Source of the DNA: Aeromicrobium camelliae
GTDB taxonomy: Bacteria > Actinomycetota > Actinomycetes > Propionibacteriales > Nocardioidaceae
NCBI RefSeq assembly: GCF_003850045.1
Contig: NZ_RQJX01000004.1
Span: forward strand, 124,001 to 188,000
DNA: 64,000 nt
Direction of reading: 5' to 3'
This document shows, piece by piece, positions 35,430 through 43,329 of the stretch (positions are counted from its first letter, which is position 1; the number at the start of each line of letters is the position of its first letter). The translations under genes were made by a program, and so were the position numbers. Under the pieces are notes generated by a model that made no database searches, was not told the DNA's origin, and was given only the letters and a program-made list of their open reading frames with translations.

Positions 35430-36623
35430 ATGACGCCGCGGGGAGCCGACAGCGAGACCGGACCACTGCAGACGGTGATCGTCCACCGTCCCGGACCCGA
35501 GCTCGGCCGGCTCACGCCGCGCAACAACGACCAGCTGCTGTTCGACGCGATCCCGTGGGTCGCACGGGCGCAGGAGGAGCACGACGCGTTCACCGAGGCG
35601 CTTCGCGCGCGCGACGTCGAGGTGCTCTACCTGGTCGACCTCCTGACCGAGACACTCCACGGTGACGAGGCGCGATGCCAGATCGTGGAGGAGACCACGG
35701 CGGATCTACGGCTGGGCGTGGGATTGCGCGCCTACCTGCGCGACGCCCTCGCCGACCACGATCCGGAGCAGCTGGCCGGCGTGCTCACCGCGGGCGTACG
35801 CAACGACGAACTCACCGGCATGTCGAGCATCGTCACGAGCCTGCTGGATCACGAGGACTTCCTCGTCGACCCGCTGCCGAATCTGCTGTTCACCCGCGAC
35901 TCGTCGGTCTGGCTGCCGGGGCACGTCGCGGTCACCAGCCTCGCGATGCCGGCGAGGGCGCGTGAGACGCAGTTGACCGGGCTGATCTACGCCCACCACC
36001 CACGTTTCGCCGACGCTCCCCGCTTGCATGGCCCGCAGCTGGAACATCTCGAGGGCGGCGACGTCCTCCTCCTCGGACCGGGCGTCATCGCCGTGGGGGT
36101 GGGCGAACGCACCACTCCGGCCGGTTGCGAGCGGTTCGCCGATCAGGTGCTGCGCAGAGGCTTGGCGCACACGGTGCTCGCGGTCCCGATCGCCCAGGAC
36201 CGCGCGACCATGCACCTGGACACGATCCTGACGATGCTCGACGTCGACACCGTCGTCGTCTACCCCAACGCGGCGGAGGGACTCCAGGCCTACGCGATCA
36301 CACGCTCCGACGACGACCTGCACGTGGCGTCACCGCGGTCGTTCTTCGACGCCGCGGCAGACGCCCTGGGAATCGAGGCGCTGCATCGGATCGACACCGG
36401 CCTCGATCCCGTCACCGCGGAGCGAGAGCAGTGGGACGACGGCAACAACACCCTCGCGATCGCACCCCGCGTCGCGATCGCCTATGAGCGCAACGAGCAG
36501 ACGAACACCCGGCTCGTCGACCACAGCATCGACGTCATCACGATCCCCGGGTCCGAACTCGGATCGGGTCGCGGCGGCCCCAGGTGCATGTCCTGCCCGG
36601 TGCAGCGGGTCAGCGGATCGTGA
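35430..36623 (+). CDS. arcA: Arginine deiminase
   Basis: 397 residues. It hydrolyses L-arginine to citrulline and ammonia. Active-site regions are complete: LLFTRDSS, LEGGDVLLL, MHLDTILTMLD, DGNNTLAIAP and the nucleophile Cys386 in RGGPRCMSCP. TAGATT lies 6 bp before ATG 35430, a leaderless pattern. No ornithine transcarbamylase or carbamate kinase follows, so energy-yielding fermentation is not supported by this locus; pH protection or arginine degradation is possible. Confidence 0.95.
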   Translation: MTPRGADSETGPLQTVIVHRPGPELGRLTPRNNDQLLFDAIPWVARAQEEHDAFTEALRARDVEVLYLVDLLTETLHGDEARCQIVEETTADLRLGVGLRAYLRDALADHDPEQLAGVLTAGVRNDELTGMSSIVTSLLDHEDFLVDPLPNLLFTRDSSVWLPGHVAVTSLAMPARARETQLTGLIYAHHPRFADAPRLHGPQLEHLEGGDVLLLGPGVIAVGVGERTTPAGCERFADQVLRRGLAHTVLAVPIAQDRATMHLDTILTMLDVDTVVVYPNAAEGLQAYAITRSDDDLHVASPRSFFDAAADALGIEALHRIDTGLDPVTAEREQWDDGNNTLAIAPRVAIAYERNEQTNTRLVDHSIDVITIPGSELGSGRGGPRCMSCPVQRVSGS

Positions 36624-37488
36624 GCTGACGCGTCGACAGGCCCTGGCGAGCCGAGCGGATCGCGGCGGTGAGGTCGCTGTCGTCCGCGAGCGCCTCGTCG
36701 AGGCGTTCGACGAAGCCGGGCATGAGCGCGTCGAGCGCGGCGGCCTTGACGCCCTGCAGCTCCCAGACCGGGACGAGGAGGCCGTGGGCGCGGAACATGC
36801 CGATGAGCTTGGTCTCGTCGCCGATCGTGTCCGTGCCCGCCACGTGCAGCCGGGCCAGCGCGGTGAGCAGCGCCGACTCGTCGTGCGGAAGGATCCACCG
36901 CAGGTAGGTGCGCTCCCCCATCTGCGTGACGTACGCGGACTCGACGTTCTCCAGCTTGGTCGTGGGCGCGATGTTCTGATTCGCCGCCTCGAGAGCCGCG
37001 AGGGTCGCCGGATCGGCACTGGTCTCCCACGTGTCGGGTTCGGAGAGGTCGCTCGTGTCGTCGGAGTCGATCCAGTAGAAGAAGCTGTCCTCTACCGTCA
37101 CGTCGAAGGACGTGTCAGGAGCCAGCAGGTCCTGCAGTCGAGGGCCCACGCCCGGATCGGTCATCGCGATGGGTCGACCGGGTTCCGCCTCGAGCGCGAG
37201 TTCGATGACGTGGGCGATGTCACGGCTGATGTCGCCGTAGTTGTGCTGCACCTGGAGCCCCACGAGGATCTCGCCGTCCTCGCGGACGAGACCCGCGCCA
37301 GCGCCGGGAAGCAGCGAGCAGATGCGGACCTGACGATCACTGTCGCGCAGGGTCACGACGGCGTGAGCGGCGGGGACGAACTCGCGCAGGGCGATCCAGT
37401 CGCCTTCGTGCGGCAGGCCTTCGAAGGTCCTGGCGACGAAGGGCATGCGAGCGTTCTTCGGCTTGACGCGGCGTGACTTCCTACCCAT
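36610..37488 (-). CDS. DUF5926 family protein
   Basis: 292 residues beginning MGRKSRRVKPKNARMPFVARTFEGLPHEGDWIALREFVPAA. This resembles the actinobacterial DUF5926 family; some members were earlier mislabelled as SecA-related. No catalytic motif was recognised. It overlaps the 3' end of arcA by 14 bp in convergent orientation. The basic N-terminus may bind nucleic acid, but this is a guess. Confidence 0.78.
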   Translation of the reverse strand: MGRKSRRVKPKNARMPFVARTFEGLPHEGDWIALREFVPAAHAVVTLRDSDRQVRICSLLPGAGAGLVREDGEILVGLQVQHNYGDISRDIAHVIELALEAEPGRPIAMTDPGVGPRLQDLLAPDTSFDVTVEDSFFYWIDSDDTSDLSEPDTWETSADPATLAALEAANQNIAPTTKLENVESAYVTQMGERTYLRWILPHDESALLTALARLHVAGTDTIGDETKLIGMFRAHGLLVPVWELQGVKAAALDALMPGFVERLDEALADDSDLTAAIRSARQGLSTRQLTIR

Positions 37489-37513
37489 GGGGCGCCACTC
37501 TACAAGCGCTGGG

Positions 37514-37906
37514 TCAGGCGATGGGGAGCTCGGCACTCACGCGGGTGCCCTGAGACATGTCGACCCACCACCGGTCGGCGACCCGGTTGATGATCGACAG
37601 GCCGCGGCCGCTCAGTGAATCCTCGTCGAAGTCGACGGGCTTGAGCGTCGCTCCGGTGCCGGCGTCGAGAACGCTCAGCTCGAGCAGGTCCCCCGCGATC
37701 GACCAGGTGATCTCCATCTGGCCCGAGGAGTCCGGGCTGCCGTGCGACACCGCATTGGCGATCATTTCGCTGAGCACGATGAGCCCGTTGTCGATGACTT
37801 CCGCGTCGACCTCATGACGGGTCAGAAACGCTGCCAGCTTGGTACGGGCGATGCTCGGCGTGGAGGACTCAAAGGGGAGCCTGATGGACGCCGACGTCTC
37901 GATCAT
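37514..37906 (-). CDS. RsbW-like ATP-binding regulator (HATPase_c)
   Basis: 130 residues with a GHKL ATPase fold: VLSEMIANAVSHGS (N box), LSVLDAGTGATL (G1) and SGRGLSIINRVAD (G2). Stand-alone proteins of this size act as anti-sigma-factor kinases that phosphorylate STAS partners. A strong AGGAGGT lies 5 bases before ATG 37906. No partner sigma or STAS gene is adjacent. Confidence 0.88.
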   Translation of the reverse strand: MIETSASIRLPFESSTPSIARTKLAAFLTRHEVDAEVIDNGLIVLSEMIANAVSHGSPDSSGQMEITWSIAGDLLELSVLDAGTGATLKPVDFDEDSLSGRGLSIINRVADRWWVDMSQGTRVSAELPIA

Positions 37907-38035
37907 GGACACCTCCTGACTCCCATCTTTGCCCACGGAGTAGACGCGCTCAACTTGAGGGGGCCCCTGCGGACCACCGACTAGGAAACACCCTCGTCAT
38001 TCAAAAGGCAACTATCGGGGCGGCACAATGGGACC

Positions 38036-38356
38036 ATGAACGACTTCGGCGTGCCCTCCGTCACCGTCTCCGACCTGCCCGATCCCCTGCCGGAGAACGT
38101 CGTCGTCCTCGACGTTCGCGAGCCCGATGAGTGGGCCGCCGGACACCTCGAGGGAGCCGTGCACATACCGCTCGGATCGCTCGCGCAGCGCGTCGGCGAG
38201 CTCGACCCCCAGGCCGAGACCGTGGTGATGTGCCACCTCGGCGGACGTTCCGCGCGAGCCACCGCGTGGCTGGCGTCGCAAGGGCATCACGTCGTCAATC
38301 TCCAGGGCGGAATCGAGGCCTGGGAAGCGGCGGGACGGCCGGTGGTCCAGGACTGA
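38036..38356 (+). CDS. Rhodanese-like domain protein
   Basis: 106 residues, one rhodanese domain with the active-site Cys in VVMCHLGGRSARA (about residue 65). It may carry sulfane sulfur or act as a thiosulfate sulfurtransferase. CACAAT lies 7 bp before the ATG. It is convergent with the CPBP protease gene. Confidence 0.92.
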   Translation: MNDFGVPSVTVSDLPDPLPENVVVLDVREPDEWAAGHLEGAVHIPLGSLAQRVGELDPQAETVVMCHLGGRSARATAWLASQGHHVVNLQGGIEAWEAAGRPVVQD

Positions 38357-38357
38357 C

Positions 38358-39473
38358 TCAGCGCCAGCCGTCGGTCAGCTCGCCGGGATACTCCGGCGCG
38401 TTCGGGGGAACGTGCACGCGCGGACGCGGCGGTGCTGGCCACGGCGGCGGAGGCGCCCACCCCGGCGGAGGCAACTGACCGGGCGGCGGAGCCCACGCTC
38501 GCGGCGGTGCCATCGGCCGAGGCAACGGGGGGTACGTCGGCACGGCGGGTCGCGGAGGTTGCGGCGCGCGCGTGGTGATCAGATTCACGCTGCCGGCCTG
38601 CCAGGTCACTACGAGAACGAGCAGCACCATCGAGATCGCGGTGGGCAGGACGTCCAACGGACCGACGGACTCGCCCCCGGTCGGGTCGATGAGGCCGACG
38701 ATGCCGAGCAGGAACAGCAGCACGTTGTTGACGACGTGTGCAGCGATGGCCGCTTCGAGGCCACCCGTACGGATCGTCAACCAGGCGGCCGCCAGCCCGA
38801 ACAAGGCGACGTCGACCAGCCCCCAGAAGTCGTAGAGGTGGCCGGCGGCGAACACCACCGTGGTGGCGACGATGGGCAGGATCGGCGAACGGACCCACGA
38901 CCCCACCAGTTGGAGCCCCGCACCACGGAACACGTACTCCTCGGCCGCCGACTGCAGGGGCGTCAGCAGCAGCACGAGCACGACCATGAGCCCCGAGCGC
39001 GCCGTGAACGGCGCCCACTCGACCGTTCCGGACTCCGCCACCCCCACGCCCACGGCGGCGCCGATGGCCGTGCCGATGACGAGAAGGCTGATCACCGTGC
39101 AGCGCAGCAACCAGCGCCACCGCAGTCGGCCTTCGACCGACAGCAGATACCGCGTGTGCTCGCGCCAGAGGATGCGCACCGGCAGCCACGCGCTCGGCGC
39201 CATGACGATGACGGAGACCATGAGGAAGGCGAAGAGGGCAGGATCGGTCAGATCGATGAGCGCCAGGCGCTCCATCACCGCGTCGACCGCGTCGAACGAA
39301 TCGGCCTCGATCGCCACCACGATGATCAGCACGATCGCGAGCGCGACGGACACGACCCCGTAGGTCACGGCCGCCAGCACCGCCGCGACCGGTAACCGCC
39401 AATGCTCGAACGTCGTGGACTCGCGGGCGAGCCGATGAAACGGCGTGCGCGACTCGTCGCTCGTGGTCGTCAC
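38358..39473 (-). CDS. CPBP-family intramembrane metalloprotease
   Basis: 371 residues with about eight membrane segments. The CPBP/CAAX-protease motifs are present: EEYVFRG, FAAGHLYDF and AAHVVNN, which hold catalytic Glu and His residues. A long Pro-rich C-terminal tail (PPRPAVPTYPPLPRP and onward) is cytoplasmic or surface exposed. GTG 39473 is favoured over ATG 39500 because AGGAGG lies 5 bases upstream. The family includes prenyl-protein proteases and bacteriocin self-immunity proteins; the role here is unknown. Confidence 0.88.
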   Translation of the reverse strand: MTTTSDESRTPFHRLARESTTFEHWRLPVAAVLAAVTYGVVSVALAIVLIIVVAIEADSFDAVDAVMERLALIDLTDPALFAFLMVSVIVMAPSAWLPVRILWREHTRYLLSVEGRLRWRWLLRCTVISLLVIGTAIGAAVGVGVAESGTVEWAPFTARSGLMVVLVLLLTPLQSAAEEYVFRGAGLQLVGSWVRSPILPIVATTVVFAAGHLYDFWGLVDVALFGLAAAWLTIRTGGLEAAIAAHVVNNVLLFLLGIVGLIDPTGGESVGPLDVLPTAISMVLLVLVVTWQAGSVNLITTRAPQPPRPAVPTYPPLPRPMAPPRAWAPPPGQLPPPGWAPPPPWPAPPRPRVHVPPNAPEYPGELTDGWR

Positions 39474-39505
39474 GGCCCCTCCTGTGGTCGACTGCGCCAA
39501 AGGCG

Positions 39506-39536
39506 ACGCCCCCGGCCCGGTGCGGGACGGGGGCGT
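39506..39536 (-). terminator. Terminator downstream of hup
   Basis: ACGCCCCCG/CGGGGGCGT outer stem with an inner CCCG/CGGG stem and a 3-nt loop, 15 bp past the HU stop on the minus strand. It lies just upstream of the CPBP gene and insulates it. Confidence 0.85.
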
Positions 39537-39551
39537 GGCCAGTGAGACGTC

Positions 39552-39830
39552 TTACTTGGCCGCGGCCTTGAGGCGCGAGCCGGCGCTCACCTTGACGCCG
39601 AAGCCGGCGGGGATGTCGATCGTCTCGCCGGTGGCAGGGTTGCGGCCGGTGCGGGCGGCGCGCTCGACACGCTCCACCGAGAGGATGCCCGGGATCGAGA
39701 CCTTCTCACCCTTGGAGACGGAGTCGAGCACGACGTCGCTGAACGCCGAGAGCACCTTGTCGGCATCGGTCTTGGTCACGCCGGCCTTCTCAGCGAGGGC
39801 GGCGACGAGGTCGTTGCGGGAGAGAGCCAC
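39552..39830 (-). CDS. hup: HU-family DNA-binding protein
   Basis: 92 residues, short HU type without the Lys/Pro-rich C-terminal tail of mycobacterial HupB. Typical features: MALSRNDLVAALAEKAGV, GFGVKVSAGSRL, and the DNA-arm region ARTGRNPATGETIDIP. It bends and compacts the chromosome as a dimer. GTG 39830 follows AAGGAG. It has its own promoter and terminator. Confidence 0.95.
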   Translation of the reverse strand: MALSRNDLVAALAEKAGVTKTDADKVLSAFSDVVLDSVSKGEKVSIPGILSVERVERAARTGRNPATGETIDIPAGFGVKVSAGSRLKAAAK

Positions 39831-39866
39831 GAAAACTCCTTGAGCTGATTGATGTTGGCGTCCGCC

Positions 39867-39894
39867 AGTCTATGAATACTCCGCGGAATTCCAA
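39867..39894 (-). promoter_or_regulatory. Promoter of hup
   Basis: On the minus strand TTGGAA (39894-39889) and TAGACT (39872-39867) are 16 bp apart, giving a leader of about 30 nt before the GTG of HU. A TCCGCGGA palindrome lies in the spacer. Confidence 0.55.
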
Positions 39895-39920
39895 CCCTCC
39901 ACCCGCCCGTGTCGCCAGGA

Positions 39921-40604
39921 TTATCCGGTGATAGAGGACGGCCATCGCAAGGGTGGCGCGTCGACCAGGTCGGCGATCCGCCGCCGGTAGGCGGCTCGCG
40001 TCATGGTGCTGGCGCCCAGACTCGCCAAGTGCGGCGTCAGCCACTGCGTGTCGACGAGATAGTCGTCTTCTGCCTGCGATTGCAGGAATTCGACGAGACT
40101 GACGAGGGCCACTTTCGAGGCGTCTGTGGCGCGGTGGAACATCGATTCACCGGCGAACAACCGCCCCACAGCCAGCCCGTAGAGCCCTCCGACCAGCGCC
40201 CCCTCGTCGTTCCAGACCTCCACCGAGTGCGCCCAGCCGAGATCGTGCAACCGCCCGTACGCCTCGCGAATCCGCGCATCGATCCAGCCACCGGGACGAC
40301 GCGGATCGGCGCAGCCGCGGATGACCGCGGGGAAGTCGCGGTCGATCGTCACCGAGAAGCGGCGTGCCGAACGGCGCAGCGAACGCGAGACGCGCAGGTC
40401 CCCCGGTCGCAGTACGCCGCGCTCGACCGGCGACCACCACAGCAACTCGCCGTCGTGCGGCATCGGGAAGAGCCCGTGGCGGTAGGCCTCGACGATCGTC
40501 GCGGGCTCGAGGTCGGCGCCCGCCGCGACGCAGTCGTCGTCCTCGGGCCAGGGCGCTGACACGAAGTCCCACGGCGACGGGGGCAAGGGGACGGGACCGG
40601 TCAT
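39921..40604 (-). CDS. aat: Leucyl/phenylalanyl-tRNA--protein transferase
   Basis: 227 residues. It adds Leu or Phe to proteins with N-terminal Arg or Lys, marking them for the N-degron pathway. The family core is clear: AYRHGLFPMPHDGELLWWSP, GWIDARIREAYGRLHDLGWAHSVEVW and LVGGLYGLAVGRLFAGESMF. ATG 40604 overlaps the stop of the kinase-like gene by 4 bp. Family members are normally paired with ClpS, which is outside the window. Confidence 0.96.
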   Translation of the reverse strand: MTGPVPLPPSPWDFVSAPWPEDDDCVAAGADLEPATIVEAYRHGLFPMPHDGELLWWSPVERGVLRPGDLRVSRSLRRSARRFSVTIDRDFPAVIRGCADPRRPGGWIDARIREAYGRLHDLGWAHSVEVWNDEGALVGGLYGLAVGRLFAGESMFHRATDASKVALVSLVEFLQSQAEDDYLVDTQWLTPHLASLGASTMTRAAYRRRIADLVDAPPLRWPSSITG

Positions 40605-41581
40605 GGGCGCATCATCTCGCGCAGGTGCGCGAGCGGCGCGTCCCCCCACTGCTGCCATTCCTCCTCGGTGGCCGACTGCAGGCTCCGCCACCACGTGAAG
40701 GCCCGGTTGACCGAGTGCGTGAAGTGGGAGGCGTTCCAGGCGATACCGAAGGCCGTGTGGTCGAGGTCCCAGGCGCCGAGATACTCCGCGACCAGTTCGC
40801 TCCACGAAGGCCCGTCCTGGCCCTGGCTCGCGATCGCGTGCGGAACGGCGAGCACCTCGACCGCTGCTGCCCACTGCGCATCGCCGAAGTCGAAGAGCCG
40901 GATCGTCTCGCTGGACCGGTAGGCGTTCTTGAGGTGGAGATCGCCGTGTTGGAACGTCACCGGGAACTGGGACTCCTCCATCGCGGCGCACGCGTCGACC
41001 AGCTCGGAGCGACGGGAGCGGAAGCGGTCCGCCTCCGCGGCCTCGAGGTGCGAGGGCAGCTGTGGCGGAAGGGAGGCGAGCGCGTCGAGGAGTTGGTCGA
41101 AGCGCTCGGGGATGGTCGAGGGCGAGCAGTCCGGCAGCCCGGTCGCGAGCAGTTCCTCTCGGTGGGCGACGAGTTCGCGTTGCGCCCGCGCCGCCACTCC
41201 GATCAGATCGCGAAGGTCGTCCCCCGCTGCCGCGTCATCGTCGGCGAGTAATCGCCCGTGGTCGGCCGTCAGCATCCAACCGCGCACGACGTCGACGGCC
41301 ACCGGTGCGGCGACGAGTCCTGGGAGCAGCCGAGCCAGGAGCTGCTGCAGCGCGGGCTCGAAGCGCATCGGGGCGCAGGGCGCCTTGAACCAGAGGGTGC
41401 CGTGGTCGGTGGGCACGACGAGCTGCGTGGACCACGGCCGGATCCGAGGTTGCGTCACCGGCCCGCGGACCCGGTACCCGAGCCGGTCGACCGTGTCCTC
41501 GATCCACTCCGTGGCCTCCTGCCGCCACTCGTCGGACGCGACGAGCTGCGAGTAGGAGGGGGTCGCGGGCGACAGCGACAT
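40601..41581 (-). CDS. APH-family phosphotransferase
   Basis: 326 residues with the aminoglycoside/choline kinase-like fold: catalytic loop FQHGDLHLKNAY and metal-binding LFDFGDAQW. No specific antibiotic kinase was recognised, so resistance should not be assumed; fructosamine, macrolide or metabolite kinases share this fold. AAGGAG lies 8 bases before ATG 41581. It is translationally coupled to aat. Confidence 0.88.
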   Translation of the reverse strand: MSLSPATPSYSQLVASDEWRQEATEWIEDTVDRLGYRVRGPVTQPRIRPWSTQLVVPTDHGTLWFKAPCAPMRFEPALQQLLARLLPGLVAAPVAVDVVRGWMLTADHGRLLADDDAAAGDDLRDLIGVAARAQRELVAHREELLATGLPDCSPSTIPERFDQLLDALASLPPQLPSHLEAAEADRFRSRRSELVDACAAMEESQFPVTFQHGDLHLKNAYRSSETIRLFDFGDAQWAAAVEVLAVPHAIASQGQDGPSWSELVAEYLGAWDLDHTAFGIAWNASHFTHSVNRAFTWWRSLQSATEEEWQQWGDAPLAHLREMMRP

Positions 41582-41659
41582 GGGCGGGCTCCTTCGCTCG
41601 CGCCCTATCCTGGCGCAGTTCCGGGCGCTTCGGTAGGTTCCGCTGCCTATGCTGTGCCC

Positions 41660-42334
41660 ATGGGTCTGGGCAGCAGCGTGGCCGTCGGCGCCGGGTCGAA
41701 ACTCGTCCCCAAGGTCGCCTCCGGGTACGTTCGCGCCTTGCTCGACAAGGCCATCGACGGCATCGGCCCGCTCAAACCGGTCGTCGAGACGGCCGGTGCC
41801 AAGCTCGCGAGTCACGGCGGCGACGTCGAGAAGGCCGTCGCCGCACTGGTGCGGTCGCACACGAGCCTCGCCGGACTTCAGGGCTTCGTCACCAACCTCG
41901 GCGGCTTGTCCGTCGCGGCAGCGACGCTCCCGGCCAATGTCGTGGGCGTGACGCTCGTGCAGTGCCACCTCGTGGCGAGCATCGCGTATCTGCGCGGCTA
42001 CGACATCGAGGACCCGCGGGTGCGCAACGCCATCCTCACCGTGATGCTCGGCGAGGACGTGGTCACCGACATGATCCGCGACCATCGCCTCCCGTCCTCC
42101 CCCATGGCGATGGCCACCTCGCCGGTGCACGATCCGAGTCTCGACGACCGCATCGCACGGGAGGTGACGAGTGAGCTGGTGGGCCGCACGATCGGACGCC
42201 GCGCGGTGATGCTCGTCGGCCGCCGCGTGCCCCTGCTCGGCGGTGCGGTGGGCGCCGGAGCCGACGGCGTCGCGACGTGGCAGGTCGGTCGCTATGCCCA
42301 GACCGAGCTGCGCGACCGTCGCCTGCGCTCCTGA
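41660..42334 (+). CDS. EcsC-like protein
   Basis: 224 residues with Gly/Ala-rich amphipathic stretches (GGLSVAAATLPANVVGVTLVQCHLVASIAYLRGYD) resembling the EcsC family. No catalytic motif was recognised. TATGCT lies 7 bp before ATG 41660, a leaderless pattern. It is convergent with the HMG-CoA lyase gene and shares a hairpin repeat at the 3' ends. Confidence 0.72.
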   Translation: MGLGSSVAVGAGSKLVPKVASGYVRALLDKAIDGIGPLKPVVETAGAKLASHGGDVEKAVAALVRSHTSLAGLQGFVTNLGGLSVAAATLPANVVGVTLVQCHLVASIAYLRGYDIEDPRVRNAILTVMLGEDVVTDMIRDHRLPSSPMAMATSPVHDPSLDDRIAREVTSELVGRTIGRRAVMLVGRRVPLLGGAVGAGADGVATWQVGRYAQTELRDRRLRS

Positions 42335-42345
42335 CTCACCCCGTC

Positions 42346-42398
42346 GGGCGGTGAGCTATCCCGCACGACAGCGCGCCACGTGCGTGCTCAGTCACCGC
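42346..42398. repeat. Hairpin repeat (family copy B)
   Basis: GCGGTGA...TCACCGC arms and an inner CGCA/TGCG pair. It shares GGCGGTGAGCT, TCCCGCA, GCGCC and TGCGT blocks with copy A at 23591-23663 in the same order. It lies in the convergent gap and overlaps the last 11 bp of the HMG-CoA lyase gene. Confidence 0.7.
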
Positions 42399-43329
42399 TC
42401 TGACCGAGGGCGCGCACGACGGCCGAGGGACTCGTCCGACCCAGGAGATCGGCCATCCACACGCTCGTGCTGACCAGCGCATCGAGGTCGACTCCGTGTT
42501 CGATCCCGAGTCCGTCGAGCATCCAGACGAGATCCTCGGTCGCGAGGTTGCCGGTCGCGCTCTTCGCATAGGGGCAGCCGCCGAGGCCGCCGGCCGACGC
42601 GTCGAATGTCGTGATGCCGCGGCGCAGTGCCGCGTGAGTGTTGGCGAGCGCTTGCCCGTACGTGTCGTGGAAGTGCATCGCGAGCCGCTCGACGCCGACC
42701 CCCGCCCCGGTGAAGGCATCGACCAGCGAACCGACGTGTCCGACGGTGCCGACGCCGATCGTGTCGCCGAGGGAGAGCTGTGAGACGCCGAGGGAGAGGA
42801 GCCGGGTGCCGACCCGGACCACCTGCTCAGGAGCGACGGGCCCCTCCCACGGGTCGCCGAAGCACATCGAGACGTACCCCCGCACGTCCATGCCGGCGTC
42901 GATCGCGCGACGGATCGTGGGTTCGAACATCGCGAACTGGCTCTCCAGTCCGCTGTTGAGGTTCTTCGCGGCGAAGGCCTCGGTGGCACTCGCGAAGACC
43001 GCGATGTGACGGCACCCTGCGTCGATGGCGCGGTCCAAGCCTCGCTCGTTCGGGACCAGCACCGGCAGAGGCGTCGGGCCGTCGAGGTCGAGTCGCGTCA
43101 CGAGGTTGGCGGCGTCGGCCAGCTGAGGCACCCATCGCGGATGGACGAAGCTCGTCGCCTCGACGATCGGCAGCCCCGCGGCCACCAGGCGGGAGACGAG
43201 CTCCGCCTTCACGTCCAGGGGCACGATGGTGGACTCGTTCTGCAGCCCGTCGCGGGGTCCGACCTCGTAGATCGTCACCCGCTCGGGCAGCCCGTCCTCG
43301 CGGATCGTCATGGGCAGTGAGCCGGTCAT
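42388..43329 (-). CDS. Hydroxymethylglutaryl-CoA lyase
   Basis: 313 residues, DRE-TIM metallolyase. YEVGPRDGLQNE near the N-terminus holds the catalytic Arg and metal Asp, HFHDTYGQALAN holds metal ligands, and the signature GLGGCPYAKSATGN includes the catalytic Cys. It splits HMG-CoA into acetyl-CoA and acetoacetate, the last step of leucine degradation. ATG 43329 overlaps the carboxylase alpha-subunit stop, supporting a shared pathway. Confidence 0.95.
   Translation of the reverse strand: MTGSLPMTIREDGLPERVTIYEVGPRDGLQNESTIVPLDVKAELVSRLVAAGLPIVEATSFVHPRWVPQLADAANLVTRLDLDGPTPLPVLVPNERGLDRAIDAGCRHIAVFASATEAFAAKNLNSGLESQFAMFEPTIRRAIDAGMDVRGYVSMCFGDPWEGPVAPEQVVRVGTRLLSLGVSQLSLGDTIGVGTVGHVGSLVDAFTGAGVGVERLAMHFHDTYGQALANTHAALRRGITTFDASAGGLGGCPYAKSATGNLATEDLVWMLDGLGIEHGVDLDALVSTSVWMADLLGRTSPSAVVRALGQSGD

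Noticed and set aside
40601-41581. Aminoglycoside resistance gene
   Set aside because: Only the general APH-fold motifs are present; no specific resistance family was recognised, so it is reported as an APH-family kinase.
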